Positions 1 through 11,420 of a stretch of 64,000 nucleotides of DNA are shown here, piece after piece. Source of the stretch: Picocystis sp. L7 (lineage: Eukaryota; Chlorophyta; Picocystophyceae; Picocystales; Picocystaceae); assembly GCA_020975725.1 (NCBI GenBank), contig QXJR01000006.1, positions 372,001 to 436,000 of the forward strand. The letters run 5' to 3'. The translations under genes were made by a program, and so were the position numbers. The stretch's first letter is position 1. Each line of letters begins with the position of its first letter. The notes under the pieces are model-generated. The model was not told the origin of the DNA and ran no database searches. It saw nothing but the letters and a program-made list of their open reading frames with translations.

Positions 1-1170
1 GACCGTTAGAACACCTTGCAATAGAGTGAACATTCTTCATATCCGAAAGGTAATCTCCACAAGAATGGAGTTAGATAAGGGTTTTTTGCAATAAATCGCC
101 AGCCGCCTTTGCTCAAGAAGATCCGAGGGTGTTGAATCTATTCGTTTGTTTACTGCGAACCTTTTGGAGCAAAAAAATCTCTATTCATGGCGAATGATGA
201 TTATCCCCTTGCTGCGCGTGAGTCTCGCCACTTCTACCACGACTTTGGGACGAATTTTGAATGCTTGTGCCCGTGCATCCATAAATAGATCTTACGTTGT
301 TCTTACATTGAAAATGGATGTGCTTTGAAAATTGAAGCCAGATTCGGAAACAATTCGTTCCTCACATATGATTACCAAGTCCTCCTCTAGACCTTTGCCT
401 TGGATCTTTAACACATCGTACTCGCTTGGCTTCTTCTAAGAAGCTATGCAGTTTTCGACTTGACATTATCCTGTTGAGCCTTTGTGCAAGCCAAGTTGAG
501 CTAGCACATATCGGGTCTGAGCGTTTCTTCCGCTCCATTTCACTGTGATTCCGAAACAAGGTCATCATAATCAGTGCTGTTTTCGACCGTGTTGGGCGTA
601 CACGTGGTATGTCCTTAAGGAGAGAGCAACATGAGATTTCGTCATTCCTATTTGCCATTCCTGGACATCAACATGTCCGCAGCTCAGATGGAGTGTCCGC
701 ATGAAGAATTTTCGACTGCTGACAGATACAGCATAAGTAGAGCAAACGGCTTCTTTGCGAATCGAGCACAACTCAGTGTCCCTTCATTACAACAACTCGT
801 AGACCCACAAAATGGCAGGGGCGCAGACACCACCTTGCCCTGGCCATGCAATGCATGCTATCCCAAGCCCACAAGAGCAAATACGTTCACGGTTGTATGA
901 GGGACGATTAAAAGCAATCCCTGCCTTAAAAAAATGTCGATTCGCAAATTCCCTTCCTGACATGTTGGATGCACCCGTGAAGTATCAATTATTGCCAGAA
1001 AAAGAACATACCACAATCACTGTTGAATGGCCACTGCTGGTAGTTTACCTTTGAACAGTCTCCTGGCAAGAAAGCGGGAGATGGACTCAGTTTCCGTGAT
1101 TTAAAAGTGTCCCGAGCAACAACAAGTACAGGGACGGATGATGTATCCCTTGATTGCAACTGAACCTTCA
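1..1170. other. Intergenic, nothing recognised
   Basis: No protein family, RNA gene or transposon end is recognised here. Only short, unconvincing open frames occur on both strands. It lies downstream of the DCL-RAP gene stop codon, so the last few hundred bases probably include that gene's 3' untranslated region (inference). Confidence 0.4.
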
Positions 1171-3051
1171 CTAGCATGCCACATCGGGATCCTCCAGCTT
1201 TCTCTCCCAATCAAGACAAACCAAATCGTCAACAGAACCCAATTCCAAGCCAGCAGTAAGGCTCTGGCTCAGATACCGAACATGCTTGCCGTCCCCCGGG
1301 TGCTCTTTTACTGCCCAATCCCACTCTGAGAGAGAAATGCCAACGCATGCCCACCCCTTCCCTTCCAAGATTCGATGCCCCACCGATTCCCTGGGGATGT
1401 GGCTTGGTATATCCTCCAGCCCTATACCGAGGTTTCGCAGGTACAGCACCACCCCCTTGCTTTCTGTTGCAATGACGAGGCCAGGGCAAGGGCCGAAAGG
1501 TGTGGTGCACATCCTCTCAAAAGGAATGCACAGTGATCTCAGCCCTTCCTCCAACGCCTCAAAGGCTGCGTAGTCATCAAAAGCTGAGCTCGGCACATCC
1601 AGCTGCTCCGCTGCCCACAGGAGCAATGATGGATCTGGAGTCAGGTCCAGCAAAGGTTGCTGGAGGAGAAAGAAATATGCCCTGGCAATTTCTTTCACTT
1701 CTTCTTCCAGATCAGCCTGACCGCTTGAAGCTCTTGAGACCATCCCAACCAGCCGGCATAGTGCAGGGGCGTACAATTTGGAGCCTTCCAGATTCCAGGT
1801 CGTCAGGGCCCACAGAAGCTCAGTGATTTCTCGAGCCCCTTGTTCTGAGATCTTTTCTTCACCATCCTTCTCCATTACCTCCAGCATTCCCCTGGGCTTG
1901 TACTCGAGCATGGCAAAGGCGAGTAGATCTCTGCACCATTTCTTTCTCTGCTCCATACTCTCTTTCTCTTTGATTAACCTCTCTTCAATTTTGTGCAGGA
2001 GGCCGCGTTGTTTGTTCTCGAGTTGCACGTAGCAGTCCAGCACCTCTCTCACCTTGTCGAACTCCATGTTGTCGACCTCCATTTCGAGGTTGTCCGCCAA
2101 TCCGTCCAGCATTTCTTCTGGTCGATGCTTAGTGTCCCGCAACGCCCGGAGCAGTTTCACCGCATCTTCCTTCCCCGTATTTTCCAGGGTATAGGTGACC
2201 ATGGTTTCTGCTTTGAGGTACCTTCGATCGACCAGCGCCGTTTCCAGCTTCTTTCCGGTCCCCACCATGTTGGCCATGGCTTTCAAGGCCTGTGCCAGCA
2301 CGCTTGCATCCACGCATTCCACGGCCGCGTCCATCAACCTTTGCACTTGCTCCACGTTTTCGCACCTTCCCACGGCCATTTCTTGCGTCCCGTCTACGAT
2401 CCCTGAATCCCAGGTGTGTTCGGTGATGTTTCGGACGCACTTGCGATAGGAGAAGTCTGCATAGGTTCCATCTACACGTACGAGGTGGAAGCATCGGGTA
2501 TCCGGATACTGTGGATGTGGCAGCACCGTCACTCCGGACACGCCAGGTCCCAGCTTTTCCTTGGCCGTCCTGTGTCCTCTCTGCAGCAGTTCCATGACCA
2601 TGGCGTGTTCTGCATGTGGCAGGAACGCGCCGGTGCGTGTCTTGTTGAGGATCTTCCGAAAGTAGGCGGTCATGTCTTCTGCGGCGTAGAAGGTGCGTCC
2701 GCCCAGTTGGAAGGGCCTGCTCGTGGCGAGTCCGTTCGTTCCTTCTCCACCTTCGTCTCCTCCTCCGCCTTGTTCCGCATGGACGAGCGGATGGGATGCG
2801 TTTGCGCCATCCACGTGTGCGTCCGCCCACCACGGCGCGGACGTGGTGGACGCGGTCTGTGCGTCTCTCCACGATCCCCCTCGTTCGTTCCCTTCTTCCC
2901 CTCCTGCAGGTCGTGGTGGACGTGGAGGTCTCGCTTGCGGTCGTTTCAGATGCGACGCATCCCTGCTGTTGGCGCAAAGCGCCGCCATGCGCATCGCAGC
3001 CATCGCCACGTCCACACCAGCACCGCTCTCTCCCCTCCCCTTCCCTCCCAC
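1171..3051 (-). CDS. DUF3223 (DCL-type) and RAP domain protein, probable organellar RNA/rRNA processing factor
   Basis: Single-exon 626-aa protein. Residues about 112-212 match DUF3223, the domain of plant DCL (defective chloroplasts and leaves), including the core CFHLVRVDGTYADFSYRKCV. The middle is predicted alpha-helical and includes ELLWALTTWNL, resembling helical repeats of FASTK/OPR-type organelle RNA proteins. The C-terminal part (about 530-605) resembles a RAP domain, with the pattern GHRILEGKGWACVGISLSEW. Known family roles: plant DCL is needed for chloroplast rRNA maturation, and RAP proteins act on organellar RNA. The combined role here is inferred. The first Met is at 3051, but Met17, Met20 and Met22 are also plausible; the N-terminus is Gly/Arg/Pro-rich and an organelle-targeting peptide is possible but not clear. 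No neighbouring gene suggests an operon. A CT-rich tract lies immediately upstream. Confidence 0.75.
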   Translation of the reverse strand: MGGKGRGESGAGVDVAMAAMRMAALCANSRDASHLKRPQARPPRPPRPAGGEEGNERGGSWRDAQTASTTSAPWWADAHVDGANASHPLVHAEQGGGGDEGGEGTNGLATSRPFQLGGRTFYAAEDMTAYFRKILNKTRTGAFLPHAEHAMVMELLQRGHRTAKEKLGPGVSGVTVLPHPQYPDTRCFHLVRVDGTYADFSYRKCVRNITEHTWDSGIVDGTQEMAVGRCENVEQVQRLMDAAVECVDASVLAQALKAMANMVGTGKKLETALVDRRYLKAETMVTYTLENTGKEDAVKLLRALRDTKHRPEEMLDGLADNLEMEVDNMEFDKVREVLDCYVQLENKQRGLLHKIEERLIKEKESMEQRKKWCRDLLAFAMLEYKPRGMLEVMEKDGEEKISEQGAREITELLWALTTWNLEGSKLYAPALCRLVGMVSRASSGQADLEEEVKEIARAYFFLLQQPLLDLTPDPSLLLWAAEQLDVPSSAFDDYAAFEALEEGLRSLCIPFERMCTTPFGPCPGLVIATESKGVVLYLRNLGIGLEDIPSHIPRESVGHRILEGKGWACVGISLSEWDWAVKEHPGDGKHVRYLSQSLTAGLELGSVDDLVCLDWERKLEDPDVAC

Positions 3052-3175
3052 TCCCCTACTCTCCCTTTCTATCCTCTCCCACTCCCCTACTCCCCTTCTA
3101 TCCTCTCCTACTACTACTCTCCCTTCTGCTCTCTCCTAATACTCTGTCCCTTTCTATCCTCTCCCACCACCCCAC
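3052..3175. repeat. CT-rich simple/minisatellite tract upstream of DCL-RAP
   Basis: Polypyrimidine tract on the plus strand built from variants of CTCTCCCTTTCTATCCTCTC and CCACTCCCCTACTC. The same units form a longer array at 34021-34560. It abuts the DCL-RAP start codon, so it lies in the presumed promoter/5' UTR; any regulatory role is conjecture. Confidence 0.75.
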
Positions 3176-3408
3176 CGCCACTTTTTCTTCTTAGGGAGAG
3201 AGGGGGTCCCTCTGGGACGCTGTCCCATCCACCCGAATTGGGGGCCCTTCCATCACGGGCTTTGTCGTCGGGTCGTTCGAATAAAACAAGCCTTGCGGAC
3301 GATTTCGGTCCCGAGAGCCCCGAGCATGCCGAGGATTCATCGATATCTTCGGTCTAGATATCGACATGTTTTGCCTCATCTTTGCCTCCTTCGAGGATCG
3401 AAGGCATC
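3176..3408. other. Spacer left of Gypsy element E, with a possible MITE tip
   Basis: No gene seen. Bases about 3164-3205 contain CCCCACCGCCACTTTTTCTTC followed by a purine run. They are nearly the reverse complement of 36540-36580 and resemble the tips of foldback element J, so this may be a remnant of the same small-element family. Confidence 0.35.
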
Positions 3409-3508
3409 TGTGACGCCCCGTGCCTCGTCACAATATTAACTTTGGTATAAACACGCTGTGTCTCGGTGAAGACCCTACAGACCGGAAAGAATCGCAGGGT
3501 CTCTACCA
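3409..3508 (+). repeat. 5' LTR of element E, left part
   Basis: First 100 bp of the 436-bp LTR. It matches 32345-32444 with two differences seen by eye. The last eight bases, CTCTACCA (3501-3508), recur at 14952-14959 as the target duplication of transposon G. Confidence 0.9.
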
Positions 3509-4893
3509 GAGTAAGGCTTGGTCCATTTTTTCGTGCTGTTTGGAAGCATCTTGGCATGAGGGATCGTGGGGCGAACCATTCCCCAGATAGGGGTAAATGG
3601 GACATCGATCCCGTTGCTCCCCGGTCCCGTTTCGGATGGGCAAATGGGCCCCACCCCTGTGCCACTTTTTTTGGTGGGCTGTGGGGGTACTTCTGCGTTT
3701 CCCACCGCCTTGGCCGGGGACGGCCGATCCAGGCTCAGAGTCTTCGATCAAAGTTGCTCTACGTTTTACGGTGCATCTTTTCGATCGATGACACATGTCC
3801 CGAAACGATCTTCCCTGCACGCCTCGGAGCCTTCGCGTGTGGGCAGGTGCGTGGGTCCGTTGGGGTCCCATCTACTAGCGGTCGACGAGTTCGACTTCAA
3901 ACCTCTGTATCTTCGCAATGACGTGTTGGATTGACTTGTAAGTACTCTCGGCCGATAGATCTTGTTGCGTTCTATTGAATGATGTCCTTGACATGCTCTG
4001 AAACGGCCTGTGCGCGATTTTACAGACCGAAATAGGCATGCACCTCGAACAAGGTCCGCCTGACCGGCGCAAAGGGCAGATTTGGATCACATCTCCCCAA
4101 CCACGCCCGGGAAGGGGGCGAAACAAGTCCTCAAAGAAAGAACGGAAGCGGTTTCACGGACAAGAGAAGAGAAGCGCACTCAATCGGCGTGATGGGCGTC
4201 CTCCGACGCATTCCCATCTGTGGTCCCAAACAGCCCAAATTGGTCTGGGTTTCAAAAGTCGCGAGAGTGAACCCGCACGAGTTCGATGTCAGGGGCGTGA
4301 ATCCTGCACGCGACACCCACACCACCGGAAAGAGCATCGAAAATCATGCTGAGGGAGGCCAAGCACGTGCGGAATGGACCACGAGGCGGCACGTGACCCT
4401 CTCGGACTCACACGCCCAAAAAGTGGCATAGGGGTGCCCCCTCTTTCTCTCCCTGTCTCTCCTCTCTCTCAAACCCACACAATCGTACAGCCGGGACATC
4501 CAGGCGACTGGACGACGTGCAGGACGAACGTCGGTGGCAGCGCGTGTCCATGCGCACCAGGGACGGAGCCAAGGAAGGTCGAAACGCGACATCCGAAGCG
4601 TAGAAACAGATGCGAAGGGAATGGAAGGAGAAAAGTGGAGAGGAAAAGAGGACGGGAGCCGCGACGCCGCGACGTGGTCGAATCTTGCCAGGACGACACT
4701 GCGAGGAGGACGAGGGGCTGGCGAAGCAAACAAGGGTGCGTAACCAGTCTTCCTGACACGCAAAAGTATCAGGAAGAATGGTCACGTAGACTAGGGGGGA
4801 CTCGCGCGAAACGTGTTGACGTGATGGAAGGATGGGAGGGGAAAGCCCATCCTGGGGCTGCAGATGAAAAGACTGGCGGGTTACATGATGCAT
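3509..4893 (+). repeat. Left terminal inverted repeat of G, containing insertion K
   Basis: Bases 3509-3651 plus 4440-4893 match the reverse complement of 14355-14951. After removing K and its 3-bp duplication the length is 597 bp, equal to the right repeat. Open frames here mirror those in the right repeat and are not believed to be genes. Confidence 0.9.
3652..4436. mobile_element. Small non-autonomous element K (MITE-like) inside the left repeat of G
   Basis: 785-bp segment absent from the matching place in the right inverted repeat of G (between 14805 and 14815). Its ends are inverted repeats, CACCCCTGTGCCACTTTTT and AAAAAGTGGCATAGGGGTG. It is flanked by CCC on both sides, in a C run, so the 3-bp target duplication is ambiguous. 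No coding sequence recognised. Confidence 0.7.
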
Positions 4894-4964
4894 CTTCCAC
4901 TTAAATCTACACTGTTGGTGACAAAGCTTGAGGAGGATATGACCATGTGTTACCAGGAGGTATG

Positions 4965-5885
4965 TTACTTCCTCCAATGCTCTTGCATAAAAAGTGACAC
5001 ATGGTCATTTCCTTCTCCCACGGAAAGTGCAAGAGCGAATTGGTAGTGTGCCTCGTTCATGTTGGCCATGCACAGCCTCAAGACCTCAGCAGCCTCCCTT
5101 TGCATATTTGCATTTGGCTTGGTGAAGGAGTACCACCCAACTTTTTCATATGGCCACCATGGTGCTTCCTTGCTCAACAAATCCCGTTGACGTGCGGAGA
5201 GTAAGGTTGGACGAGTCCCGCCGTGCTCAAGGGGCAGTGCCTTTGATTTTCTCGGAATGTTCGATACAATTGCTTTTTGCACATATCTAATAGCAACACA
5301 ATTCTGCTGTAAGCTGAGGGTTCTCAGTGTGCCATTTCGAGACCGCCTAGCATCGATCTCGACTTGCATGGCGAGGTGTGTGCGGATCATGTCCGGTGCT
5401 TCTCTCATCCAATACCCTAAGATCGGCAAATGCTCTAGGCTTTCAGAGTGAACTGTAGAAGAATGATTGTCCTTGCAAAGCAACAAAACATAATGTAACC
5501 TTTCTTCTTTCTTCTTTGCCTTTTCAAGATACTTCAAAGCATTGACCAAGTGAGAGAAGGTGGTGGCCCTCAATGGGAGGCCCAACGATGTGTTGTGCAC
5601 CGGCTCAACGTAGCCTTCCATACTCCTTCTCGTCTGCACTGTTCTCAAGTAAAGCGCCGATGCTTTTCGAACGCTGGAGTTGCTTGCAATGCCGTCGAAG
5701 TCCGATGACCGCACCACGAAACCGAAGAAGCCTTTTACCTCGTAGGGGGCCAATCGAGATCTGTTTCGTCTAATTACGGAGAAGATAGATGGGCAATAGA
5801 AGGAAGTCTGGCCCTTTCTATGCATACTTTTTAGTTGGAAGACCCCTTGTGGTGACCAACACCTCTCCCTCGTCTTACCATCCAT
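4965..5885 (-). pseudogene. Accessory gene of the G/F transposon family, unknown function
   Basis: 306-codon open frame, not recognised as any known family. A homologous protein segment occurs in transposon F (18060-18792): compare LSLQQNCVAIRYVQKAI here with LSIDQQCIAVRTCQRAI there, and matching GW...KP and later helices. So it is a conserved second gene of this transposon family. It is transcribed away from the transposase toward the left end. Coding-like frames continue upstream on the same strand in other frames (5831-6058, 7867-8193, 8171-8359), suggesting that the N-terminal part is broken by frameshifts or contains introns. No catalytic motif was identified; a DNA-binding or regulatory partner of the transposase is a guess. 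Confidence 0.55.
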
Positions 5886-8852
5886 CGAGGATGGATTTTC
5901 ACGATCTCCTTACACATGTGGTGGTGCATTGAAGCAAGAGCATGTTGATATCCTATTGACCCTTCGACGCGGTCCACATTCAATCCCAATCCTTCAACAC
6001 AGTTTACACATGCATTTCGCGCGATTTCTACAACAATCTCCAAGCTTACATTGCACAATAGAATGCCAATAAAGGCTATTCAAAAGACACAAAAAGAAAT
6101 GGCTTTTGAAGTCCTCGACTTATAGATGCGATCCCTTTTTCTTCCACTCTATCAGAGTGGATGAAATTGCTTGCAACGATGTGGAGCCAATCGATGGCAA
6201 CCTCCTACGTCTCATGAAGAATGACTTTCCTTTGTCACATGTGGTTGAAGGGATAGTTTCTTCTGATACGAATGAAAATATTAGCAATGGCGTGCTCTAA
6301 AAGATTCGTACCTTGGAGCTAATTTTGTACCATGCACTAAGCCACGAGCTTTATGCTTGACTATTGGCCGTGAGTCGAAGCTGCAGTGGGGTTTGGTAGT
6401 TCCAATGTGTATAAGCAACTGTGGCAAGCATCGACCCTTGATGTGCCACTATCACATTTTCTTCTATTCGTACCAAGTTTATGATTCACTCGATCGGGCA
6501 AGGTATATGGGTCGAATGACACCAAACGAGTCTCATCCTGTCCGACTCAAGGCTAAGGACCCACAATGGGTCCCCCGACCCTTGTGCCAGTTTTGTGGGC
6601 GGAGGAGTCCCAAGTGCTCCAGTGTCACCACGTCATGTCTTGCCCGTGAGTTTGGCATGAGTCTCCATCGTCTTGAGCGCTCTTTCACTGGGACGGTCTT
6701 TCCTCACCAGTAGCCTCGTGACCCATGCTTCGTTCGGCCTCGGTGGGGGACGTGACGTTCACAAACCATGCTTTTCCTTGCGTGCTTGAGACGCCAATTG
6801 GCAAATTGCGTGTTCGGAATGAACAACGCATCTTGCTGTACTTTTTGTTTCACGCCATATTTTCAACTTCCGTTCTTTCTTTGAACGTCTTGATCGCTGT
6901 GGTAGATTTCGTGGTTGGGGAGCTACTTGGCAAAGCGTGTCTATCGAACGGTATGAGGTACCTTCTTTGAATTGACAGCTGCTTATGGCATATAAAATCT
7001 CACCAAAAGCGTTTTGAAGCGTACAAATAACATAGTACGATATTACACTGTAAGTTCTACTGAATGACAGGTTGTACGTGTCAATCCAAACCGTGGTTTG
7101 AGAGATACAAAGGGACAACGTTCATCTACCTCACCAGCAAGAAGGGGAACACCGACGGACCCCACCGTTGCTGCGGACAACAACGTCGCATCACGGACGG
7201 GGAACCGAGTTTGAAGTTAAGCTCTCTCGATCAAACAGGTAAAACGTGACACATGGAACGCCAGTCGATGAATGGCGTTCTACGAGGATTCGAACGTCCT
7301 CGCAAACTATGGATACGTGCACATGCATCCCTCCATTGCCCGCTGGAAAAAGTTGGAGAAGGATGCCCGGCACTTTTTGGTGAGCCTGCATGCGCTTGTC
7401 CACGTAGGCCAAGGAGTCAATTGCATTTTTATTTGTATGTGTTCTTCATGCAATACTCATTTCATCGTTGTCCAAATTCATTCCGAAATTTTTTGTACTA
7501 TGCGTCGCACTTGAACTCTATTCCATGCATCCGCTGATGTATGGAAGCATAGCCTTTTGGCCATCGTGTTAGCCGTACATATAACAATATCCTTATCTAT
7601 GGCATGGACCCTTCTCTCCGACTAGGATGCGCGTTACAATCATTCCTATGCACATTTGAGGTGCCATGCTTCATTCTTCGTTTCGTAGGAAGCCCTTGCA
7701 AACATTGGTTACTATTCGACGCGTTGTTGGCCCCCACCAAGCATCCACAATTTCTCTCCCGGGAAGTAAAAGGCACATGATTGCAGTGGGAGTTTCGACC
7801 AATTTGATTACTGCTTCGGCAACCACGAAGGCTTCGATGAAGAGACGCAATCATGTAGTTGGTTCCCTAATCCAATGTAAACTCGGATAGCGAGTGACCG
7901 CTAGGATTGCTCAAAGATTTGAGCTTGGGAAAGGTGATAGAGAATCGCTTTATCATTGGCTTGCCGTCTAGACAAAAGGCAATGGATATAGAAAAATGCC
8001 TGAGTTTAAATTCAGCAAGTGATACTCGGCCAAATATCATTGAACGAATGAAACTAATATGCAACACAATAGTTCCTAGATTTGTATCGGGCCAATGACT
8101 CATATAGTAGGCCGTACCTACGGTGGCCCCATGCGGAATGTGTGCATGTACTTGCATGTCCGTTGAAAGACTACTTAAATTCTTGCCCATCAATAAGCGC
8201 TCCTACCTTTCTACCATTGCATGTCTTCAAAGCCGAGAGATCGCCTGAAAAGCCATTCATTGTCAATGCTAAAGCAATGTGGCTTGTTATACCCTTCGAG
8301 TCTGTTGCCACGTCAAGGACTACTAGAGGTTTACGTGCACATCGTTGTACTCGTTCCAAATCGAGAACATGATCGCTTCATAAGTACGCGTGATAGCCAA
8401 GTGGACCTTGCATCGCATTTAAAAATGGTAGTACTAGCATGGACTAGCACATCTCATGAGCGATTGTGTATGACAACAACAACACACACTTCACAGAAGG
8501 TACATGAGGGTTTAGGGAGGCACGTTTGGCAAGGTCACGCCCCAACCAGAAGCCAGATATGGCGAATAATACCAGAGATAAATGAATGAAGGTAGTGAGG
8601 TACGAAGAAAGAGGAAGCTACCTCGACGCTCCGCACCCTTGTGAAACATGGTTTTCAAAAAGCTTTTGCTACTCACCCAACACATTAAGTCTAGTGAATT
8701 AACATCCTATAACATTGCTTGAGATTGTTTACAACAACGTGCTATTCATCTAAACGAGCCCATCGGTGGCAAGCTTGCTCAACAATAGGCAACGTAGTGG
8801 CAACACTTGGTACATGCGATAATGTGGTGTCATGGGAGATTTTACAACTCAT
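5886..8852 (-). other. Probable decayed upstream part of the G accessory gene
   Basis: AT-richer stretch inside G without a clean gene. Minus-strand fragments at 7867-8193 and 8171-8359 read like protein (for example VVLDVATDSKGITSHIALAL) and overlap in different frames. They are probably remains of the N-terminal coding region, or exons, of the gene at 4965-5885. No homology to a known family was recognised. Confidence 0.35.
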
Positions 8853-10715
8853 CTACCGGACGGGCGATCGGTGAATGGATGGATCATGTAGGGTGGTAAG
8901 GTCCCAACTCACCACGGTACATCCATACGTTCGTCTTTTGAACCAGTCTACCGGATTTGGTAATCAAGTGCCTCCGGCAATGGTTCTCCCACGAGAAAAC
9001 GAGGCTTTGCCTAGAATTGGCATTGAGAATTGAAATAAGTTCTTCTTGTTCCGCGTAGGTATGGTTTTCAACGATAGGCTTCATAGTTTCCATTCCTATT
9101 TCTACCGGTTCCGCGGAAGAAAAGAGTGCTCGATAGCTTTCTTAGCCACCTTCGCATCTTTGCAAACATTTCAATCCCATGCAACTAAATTCACGTTGAT
9201 TGGCGTTGACCATCGACGATGGAAATAGGCAAGCATCTTTTCGGCAATGTCCTTGGCAATAGCATCAAGACGCAGAAGACATTGACGACGGGAATTCTCA
9301 CGCTTCTCCGTGCTGATTTGGTCATCCTCGAAGGGAGTAAGGTATGACCGGGAATCCATCACAGTACGTCATGGAACTTCTCCGCAACTAAGTGAAGCGG
9401 AAGTTGAATCATCGAAGAACCTTCGGTCCCAAAAAAACAAAGTTGTGGGTCCACACGAAGTGGACCCGCCCAATCAACAGAGAGAGGATTACGGGGAACG
9501 TGCAAGCCATTGTGCATGTCCAAGTCCAATGTCCATACATTTTGCGTCGTCAAGAACGCCATCTTCTTCTTCCGCACACTGTCTTTTTCGAGGGAACTAA
9601 ACGCCAACATGTAAGGGAAAGGATGATGTTGGTGTATAGTTGTAGAATAGGCGTGCTAAGTACCGACAATGTGACACCACATTTATGTGGATATTTGCGG
9701 TATACACGAGGGGAACGAAACCATAAAGGGGTTTGCAACCATAGATGAGGTAACTCCTACATATGCAAAGATTTTAGAGCCATACCCTTAAAAACCATAC
9801 GAGTAAACCGAAATCAACAGTGGTCTTCACTAAGCATATACGAGAACGTTCACTTGTAAAAGCTTGGTCTCTTTGTAGTGAAGGGGCTCAAGCACGGAGG
9901 AATATCATTGGAAACCCGTGGAGTGTAAACATACACCAACATCATCCTTTCCCTTACATGTTGGCGTTTAGTTCCCTCGAAAAAGACAGTGTGCGGAAGA
10001 AGAAGATGGCGTTCTTGACGACGCAAAATGTATGGACATTGGACTTGGACATGCACAATGGCTTGCACGTTCCCCGTAATCCTCTCTCTGTTGATTGGGC
10101 GGGTCCACTTCGTGTGGACCCACAACTTTGTTTTTTTGGGACCGAAGGTTCTTCGATGATTCAACTTCCGCTTCACTTAGTTGTGGAGAAGTTCCATGAC
10201 GTACTGTGATGGATTCCCGGTCATACCTTACTCCCTTCGAGGATGACCAAATCAGCACGGAGAAGCGTGAGAATTCCCGTCGTCAATGTCTTCTGCGTCT
10301 TGATGCTATTGCCAAGGACATTGCCGAAAAGATGCTTGCCTATTTCCATCGTCGATGGTCAACGCCAATCAACGTGAATTTAGTTGCATGGGATTGAAAT
10401 GTTTGCAAAGATGCGAAGGTGGCTAAGAAAGCTATCGAGCACTCTTTTCTTCCGCGGAACCGGTAGAAATAGGAATGGAAACTATGAAGCCTATCGTTGA
10501 AAACCATACCTACGCGGAACAAGAAGAACTTATTTCAATTCTCAATGCCAATTCTAGGCAAAGCCTCGTTTTCTCGTGGGAGAACCATTGCCGGAGGCAC
10601 TTGATTACCAAATCCGGTAGACTGGTTCAAAAGACGAACGTATGGATGTACCGTGGTGAGTTGGGACCTTACCACCCTACATGATCCATCCATTCACCGA
10701 TCGCCCGTCCGGTAG
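8853..10715. repeat. Internal palindrome of G: two 785-bp inverted arms with a 293-bp spacer
   Basis: Arm 8853-9637 is the reverse complement of 9931-10715; both arms are 785 bp and almost identical (one clear difference near 9388/10180). The outer tips are CTACCGGACGGGCGATCGG and its complement. Short open frames are mirrored in both arms; a protein-like stretch (9820-10209 plus, also 9359-9610 minus) begins in the spacer. The arms must be recent or kept alike by gene conversion. A transcript through the region would fold into a long hairpin. No target duplication is visible at the outer ends. Confidence 0.9.
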
Positions 10716-11420
10716 TGACACGTCCGAGTCGGTGTACCTGCGGGCCGACGTCGGCGCATTCCGTGGGCGTAGGCGTATGCAACCAACCACGTTGTGCAAT
10801 GTTCTTACGTGGCATTGCATAACCTCGCCTGAGCTTGACCGTCTCGTTCTGTGCACGATTGCGTGCTGCTGCACCGACGCGTCGTTTTGATTCCGAGGCG
10901 TCGGTGCAGAAGCATGTCGACGCATCAGAAGACGCGCCTAAACGCCATCGTCACGTCGTTCACAACACAACGGGATCTACTTTACTAAGGCCAATCGATC
11001 GCGACGCCTAAGATCACCGTGCGTCGACGTTTCCGCGACGTGGACGCGAGGCGATCCCGCTCTTTTCGGAACGACGAACGGACGATACCGCCCCTGTAGC
11101 AAAGTGTTGGTTTCCTCTCGGGACCCCGGCTCCGGTCCCACAACAACGGTTGCGGACGGCGGGCGGCGGGCGGCGGGCGGCGGACGGCGGACACAATACC
11201 GCGCTGAGACGTACAGACGACGGTGAGTGCGAGGAGTTTCAAACAGTGTCCTTAGTTTGCACGAGAGAACGGGACAAATGAGTGCCGCACGCCATAGGTT
11301 GTTGATGAGCGCTTGAGGAAGTAACCTTCCTTGAAGGGGTCAACGTTGCCCAGTCCGTTGCATGAATATTGAAAAGTATTCGGAAAAGAATTCGACGGGG
11401 ATGGCGTGGTAGATCTGACA
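10716..11420. other. 5' flank of the G transposase gene
   Basis: No gene recognised. It is GC-rich and contains a short tandem GGCGGGC-type tract (11158-11188). It lies directly upstream of the transposase frame, so it probably holds its promoter (inference). Confidence 0.3.

Noticed and set aside
2416-3357. 313-codon plus-strand open frame
   Set aside because: It is antisense to the DCL-RAP gene, whose domains are clear; no homology on the plus strand.
4374-4904. Open frames mirrored at 14353-14904
   Set aside because: They lie in the terminal inverted repeats of G and show only repetitive low-complexity protein.
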